NCBI GenBank assembly: GCA_036388295.1
Contig: DASVSC010000153.1
Coordinates: forward strand, 1 to 15,297
Direction of reading: 5' to 3'
Length of the DNA stretch: 15,297 nt
Source: RYN-431 sp036388295
Lineage (GTDB): Bacteria; Planctomycetota; Phycisphaerae; Tepidisphaerales; Tepidisphaeraceae
Shown here piece by piece: positions 13,397-15,297 of this stretch; position 1 is the stretch's first letter; each line of letters starts with the position of its first letter. Both the position numbers and the translations under genes were made by a program. The notes under the pieces are model-generated. The model had not been told where the DNA came from, ran no database searches, and saw only the letters and a list, made by a program, of their open reading frames with translations.

Positions 13397-14635
13397 ATGA
13401 CGCAACGAACTGGTAAGGCATTGGGTACGGCGGCTCTTATCGTCGCCGTGGTCGCGCTATGCGTGGCTGTGTTCGCCGTACTTTACAAAAAGCAGGTCTC
13501 GTCAGTGAATGACAGCCTTGCCGACCAAGCAGCGCTGTTCACGCGCCTCACGGGGCTGAACGAGCCGGCAGCCCGCAACGCGCTGGACGCGCGCTACGTC
13601 GACAGCGACGGCGATCTCGTCGCTGACGCCCCCGCCGAACCGGCCAAACAAATCGACCCGCCGACGCTGGTGTTCAGCTACGTAGTCGTCGAGGACGATG
13701 CCGGCTTCCGCGCTGCCTTCAAAGAACTGATGGAAGCCATCGGCACGGCAACGGGTAAGCCGGTGGAATACGTCAGCTACAGCAGCCTCGACGACAAACT
13801 GCGCGCCCTGCGCGACGGCCAGCTGCACATTGCGGGCTTGAATACCGGTTCCGTCCCGATCGGCGTCTGCACGGCCGGCTTCGTTCCCGTCAGCCAACTC
13901 GGCGACGCGAGCGGAAATGCCGGCTACCGCCTGCAGATCATCAGCCCCGCCGATTCGAAGCTGACGAAGCTGACTGATCTGCGCGGCCGTGAGCTGACCC
14001 TGACCGAGCCCTCCAGCAACAGCGGGTACAAAGCGCCGCTGGTGCTGCTGCGTGAAAACAATCTGCGCCCGCCGACAGACTATCTGCTCCGTTATTCTCA
14101 GGGCCATTCGCAGTCGATCGCGGGCATCAAGAACAAGCTGTTCGAAGCCGCCGCCGTCGCCGGCGACGTGCTGCAGCGTGAACAGAATGAAGGTCGCATC
14201 GCCGCCACGGATTACAAGGTGCTTTACACGTCCGACCAGCTTTTCCCCGGCGCAGCCCTCGGCTACACGAGCACGCTCAAGCCAGAATTAGCCGCCAAGA
14301 TTCGGCAGGTGCTGGTGTCGTTCGACTGGAAAGGCACGGGCTTGGAAAAGCAGTTCGCGGCGGAAGGCAAAACGAAGTTTGTGCCCGCCGATTACCGTAA
14401 AAACTGGGAATACGTCCGCCGGATCGACGAAAGCATCGGGTTCAATTATGCCCTGCGCGCGCCAGCGACGCAGCCGACCACGCAGACAGCGTCCGCCCCC
14501 CGGCACGTGCCACGCATCGTCGACTTCACACGCCTGGCGCTAGACCAACGCCCGCGGCCGATCACCATGTCGGCCATCTTTAAAAACCGGCCGTCGCCTC
14601 TCCTGCCGAATCCGTACTGGCTTTTTCTTTACTGA
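13397..14635 (+). CDS. Membrane-anchored PhnD-like periplasmic substrate-binding protein
   Basis: A 412-residue protein with one N-terminal helix (about 8-30) that should anchor it in the inner membrane, then a short coiled region, then YVDSDGDLVADAP at 67-79. That segment has Asp69, Asp71, Asp73 and Asp77 spaced like a thrombospondin type 3 or EF-hand calcium loop. From about 88 to 350 it is a phosphate/phosphonate-type binding fold: TLVFSYVVVEDDAGF, a glycine-rich LHIAGLNTGSVP at 143-154, and the ligand-loop motif EPSSNSGYKAP at 204-214. PhnD homologues deliver phosphonate, phosphite or related oxyanions to ABC importers. No permease or ATPase lies nearby, so transport is unproven and sensing is possible. 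The tail after 355 is Pro/Thr/Arg-rich and unlike PhnD. AGGGG lies nine bases before the ATG. Confidence 0.85.
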   Translation: MTQRTGKALGTAALIVAVVALCVAVFAVLYKKQVSSVNDSLADQAALFTRLTGLNEPAARNALDARYVDSDGDLVADAPAEPAKQIDPPTLVFSYVVVEDDAGFRAAFKELMEAIGTATGKPVEYVSYSSLDDKLRALRDGQLHIAGLNTGSVPIGVCTAGFVPVSQLGDASGNAGYRLQIISPADSKLTKLTDLRGRELTLTEPSSNSGYKAPLVLLRENNLRPPTDYLLRYSQGHSQSIAGIKNKLFEAAAVAGDVLQREQNEGRIAATDYKVLYTSDQLFPGAALGYTSTLKPELAAKIRQVLVSFDWKGTGLEKQFAAEGKTKFVPADYRKNWEYVRRIDESIGFNYALRAPATQPTTQTASAPRHVPRIVDFTRLALDQRPRPITMSAIFKNRPSPLLPNPYWLFLY

Positions 14636-14637
14636 GC

Positions 14638-14820
14638 ATGGTCCGGATCTACCACATCGACGACCCGCTGTTGCGGCAGAAGGTATTGGCTAAGCTCGCC
14701 GAATGGCGCGGCACGACGCCGGGCCAGATTCCGGAGTGGTTCGAACTCGACGACGGCGATTATTCGGAACTGCTGATCGAGATTCGCGCCGACGAAGAAG
14801 GACGCGGTCGCGACGATTGA
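14638..14820 (+). CDS. Small acidic protein, unknown function (60 aa)
   Basis: A 60-residue ORF starting MVRIYHIDDPLLRQKVLAKL two bases after the stop of the PhnD-like gene, so it could be translated by coupling. It is predicted to be a helical N-terminal half followed by a very acidic C-terminal half (FELDDGDYSELLIEIRADEE). Third codon positions are rich in G and C like the neighbouring genes, which supports real coding. No ribosome-binding site is visible. I recognise no family. It is followed at once by a palindromic repeat. Confidence 0.55.
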   Translation: MVRIYHIDDPLLRQKVLAKLAEWRGTTPGQIPEWFELDDGDYSELLIEIRADEEGRGRDD

Positions 14821-14912
14821 TGGCTTGGCAGCGGGTGTAAACCCGCGCGGGCACGTCTCCTTTTCAAATCGAGAAGCGTACTCTCGCGGGTTCACACCCG
14901 CGGCCATCGCCA
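14821..14912. repeat. Paired palindromic repeats in inverted orientation (GCGGGT/ACCCGC family)
   Basis: Two small hairpins, each with arms GCGGGT and ACCCGC and a four-base loop, lie at 14831-14846 (loop GTAA) and 14886-14901 (loop TCAC). The loops and flanks show that they are in inverted orientation: the left flank begins TGGCTTGGC and the reverse complement of the right flank begins TGGCGATGGC. The whole can fold as one long imperfect hairpin with a 38-base centre. It resembles a paired REP element. It may end transcription of the genes to the left; the ubiE promoter follows directly. Confidence 0.75.
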
Positions 14913-14927
14913 CACCGAGCCATCGTG

Positions 14928-14933
14928 TACGAT
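14928..14933 (+). promoter_or_regulatory. Putative -10 hexamer (TACGAT) of ubiE, leaderless or nearly so
   Basis: TACGAT ends eight bases before the ATG at 14942, so transcription should begin at or within a few bases of the start codon. No Shine-Dalgarno is visible. Confidence 0.4.
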
Positions 14934-14941
14934 AGACCCAG

Positions 14942-15297
14942 ATGCCCGACTCCCCCGCCTGGTCCAGCGATCTGCTCACCGACCCGCACGCGGTCGCCGA
15001 CAAGCGGTCGCGCGTGCGCAGCATGTTCGCCGCCATCGCCCCCAGCTACGACCTAAACAACCGCTTGCACAGCTTCGGCCGCGACCAAGCATGGCGACGG
15101 GCGGCGGTGAAGATGGCGGAAGTGAAAGCGAACGACGTGATTGTCGACGTGGCCTGCGGCACGGGCGATCTGACGCTCGCGATGACCCATGGTCTCTGGC
15201 CGGCACCCGGGGACTGGCCGCCTGCCGCAGGGCAGGTGGTCGGGATCGACTTCACGTACGAGATGCTGCCGCTGGCGCGCGCGAAGGCCCGGCGAGC
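14942..15297 (+). CDS. ubiE: UbiE/MenG quinone C-methyltransferase (C-terminus beyond right edge)
   Basis: The frame opens at ATG 14942 and is still open at the window end, showing 118 residues. These enzymes use SAM to C-methylate demethylmenaquinone or the ubiquinone precursor at the membrane. Signature segments are VRSMFAAIAPSYDLNNRLHSFGRDQAWRR (starting at residue 25; the FxxIAPxYDxxNxxxSxGxxxxWR pattern) and the SAM motif VDVACGTGDLTLA at 69-81, followed by VVGIDFTYEML (about 98-108). Between them are about eight more residues than usual, rich in Trp, Pro and Gly. Whether the product acts in menaquinone or ubiquinone synthesis cannot be told; menaquinone is likelier if the host is a planctomycete. 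Confidence 0.92.
   Translation, partial: MPDSPAWSSDLLTDPHAVADKRSRVRSMFAAIAPSYDLNNRLHSFGRDQAWRRAAVKMAEVKANDVIVDVACGTGDLTLAMTHGLWPAPGDWPPAAGQVVGIDFTYEMLPLARAKARR

Noticed and set aside
13397..14820. A phosphonate ABC transporter operon
   Set aside because: Only the binding protein is present; no ATPase or permease lies on either side, so an operon cannot be claimed.
1..15297. tRNA, rRNA or known riboswitch
   Set aside because: I saw no cloverleaf, conserved rRNA segment or known aptamer core on either strand by eye; a covariance-model search would be needed to exclude them fully.

Overview
The window is a GC-rich, gene-dense piece of bacterial chromosome with no sign of phage, plasmid, transposon or CRISPR. 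It probably comes from Planctomycetota, most likely a Phycisphaerae-like lineage. This is inferred from the kinds of proteins present: a membrane-anchored PhnD-like protein with a thrombospondin-type Asp loop, a small CGLC/HFGENH protein, a soluble TPR protein of the kind seen in that phylum, and a multidomain hybrid kinase. Short palindromic repeats scattered between and inside genes, and weak or absent Shine-Dalgarno sites before several genes, fit the same picture. No rRNA or other phylogenetic marker is present to prove it.

Layout. 1-1049 (minus): 5' part of a spinster-type MFS transporter running off the left edge. 1133-2443 (plus): CPA1/NhaP-type cation:proton antiporter, whose end overlaps by 17 bp the end of 2427-3386 (minus), a CE7 acetylxylan esterase/cephalosporin-C deacetylase-type hydrolase. 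3552-4889 (plus): polytopic membrane protein resembling GT-C glycosyltransferases. 4941-6356 (minus): TPR protein of unknown role. 6434-9484 (plus): translation cluster def, a 240-nt gap holding a palindrome and a possible 29-codon ORF, fmt, and rsmB overlapping fmt by 4 nt. 9607-10089 (minus): cytosolic cyclophilin. 10201-10410 (minus): 69-aa Cys/His-rich protein with its own intrinsic terminator. 10530-13295 (plus): GAF-GAF-PAS-HisKA-HATPase-REC hybrid kinase. 13397-14635 (plus): membrane-anchored PhnD-like binding protein, followed two bases later by a 60-aa acidic ORF. 14942-15297 (plus): start of ubiE/menG, cut by the right edge.

How the genes fit together. def, fmt and rsmB form the classical set for formyl-methionine start and N-terminal processing plus 16S rRNA m5C modification. 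The other genes look like independent one-gene units, most with a TACGAT-like -10 hexamer upstream. The main transcription units are separated by hairpins.

The most interesting signals are non-coding elements. A two-hairpin palindromic element sits in frame inside fmt and appears to add about 38 residues to the C-terminal domain; a related hairpin lies in the def-fmt gap. Two other palindrome families lie at 9512-9587 and 14821-14912. A recurrent TACGAT-like promoter is placed close enough to some start codons to suggest leaderless mRNAs. I see no convincing new multi-gene system.
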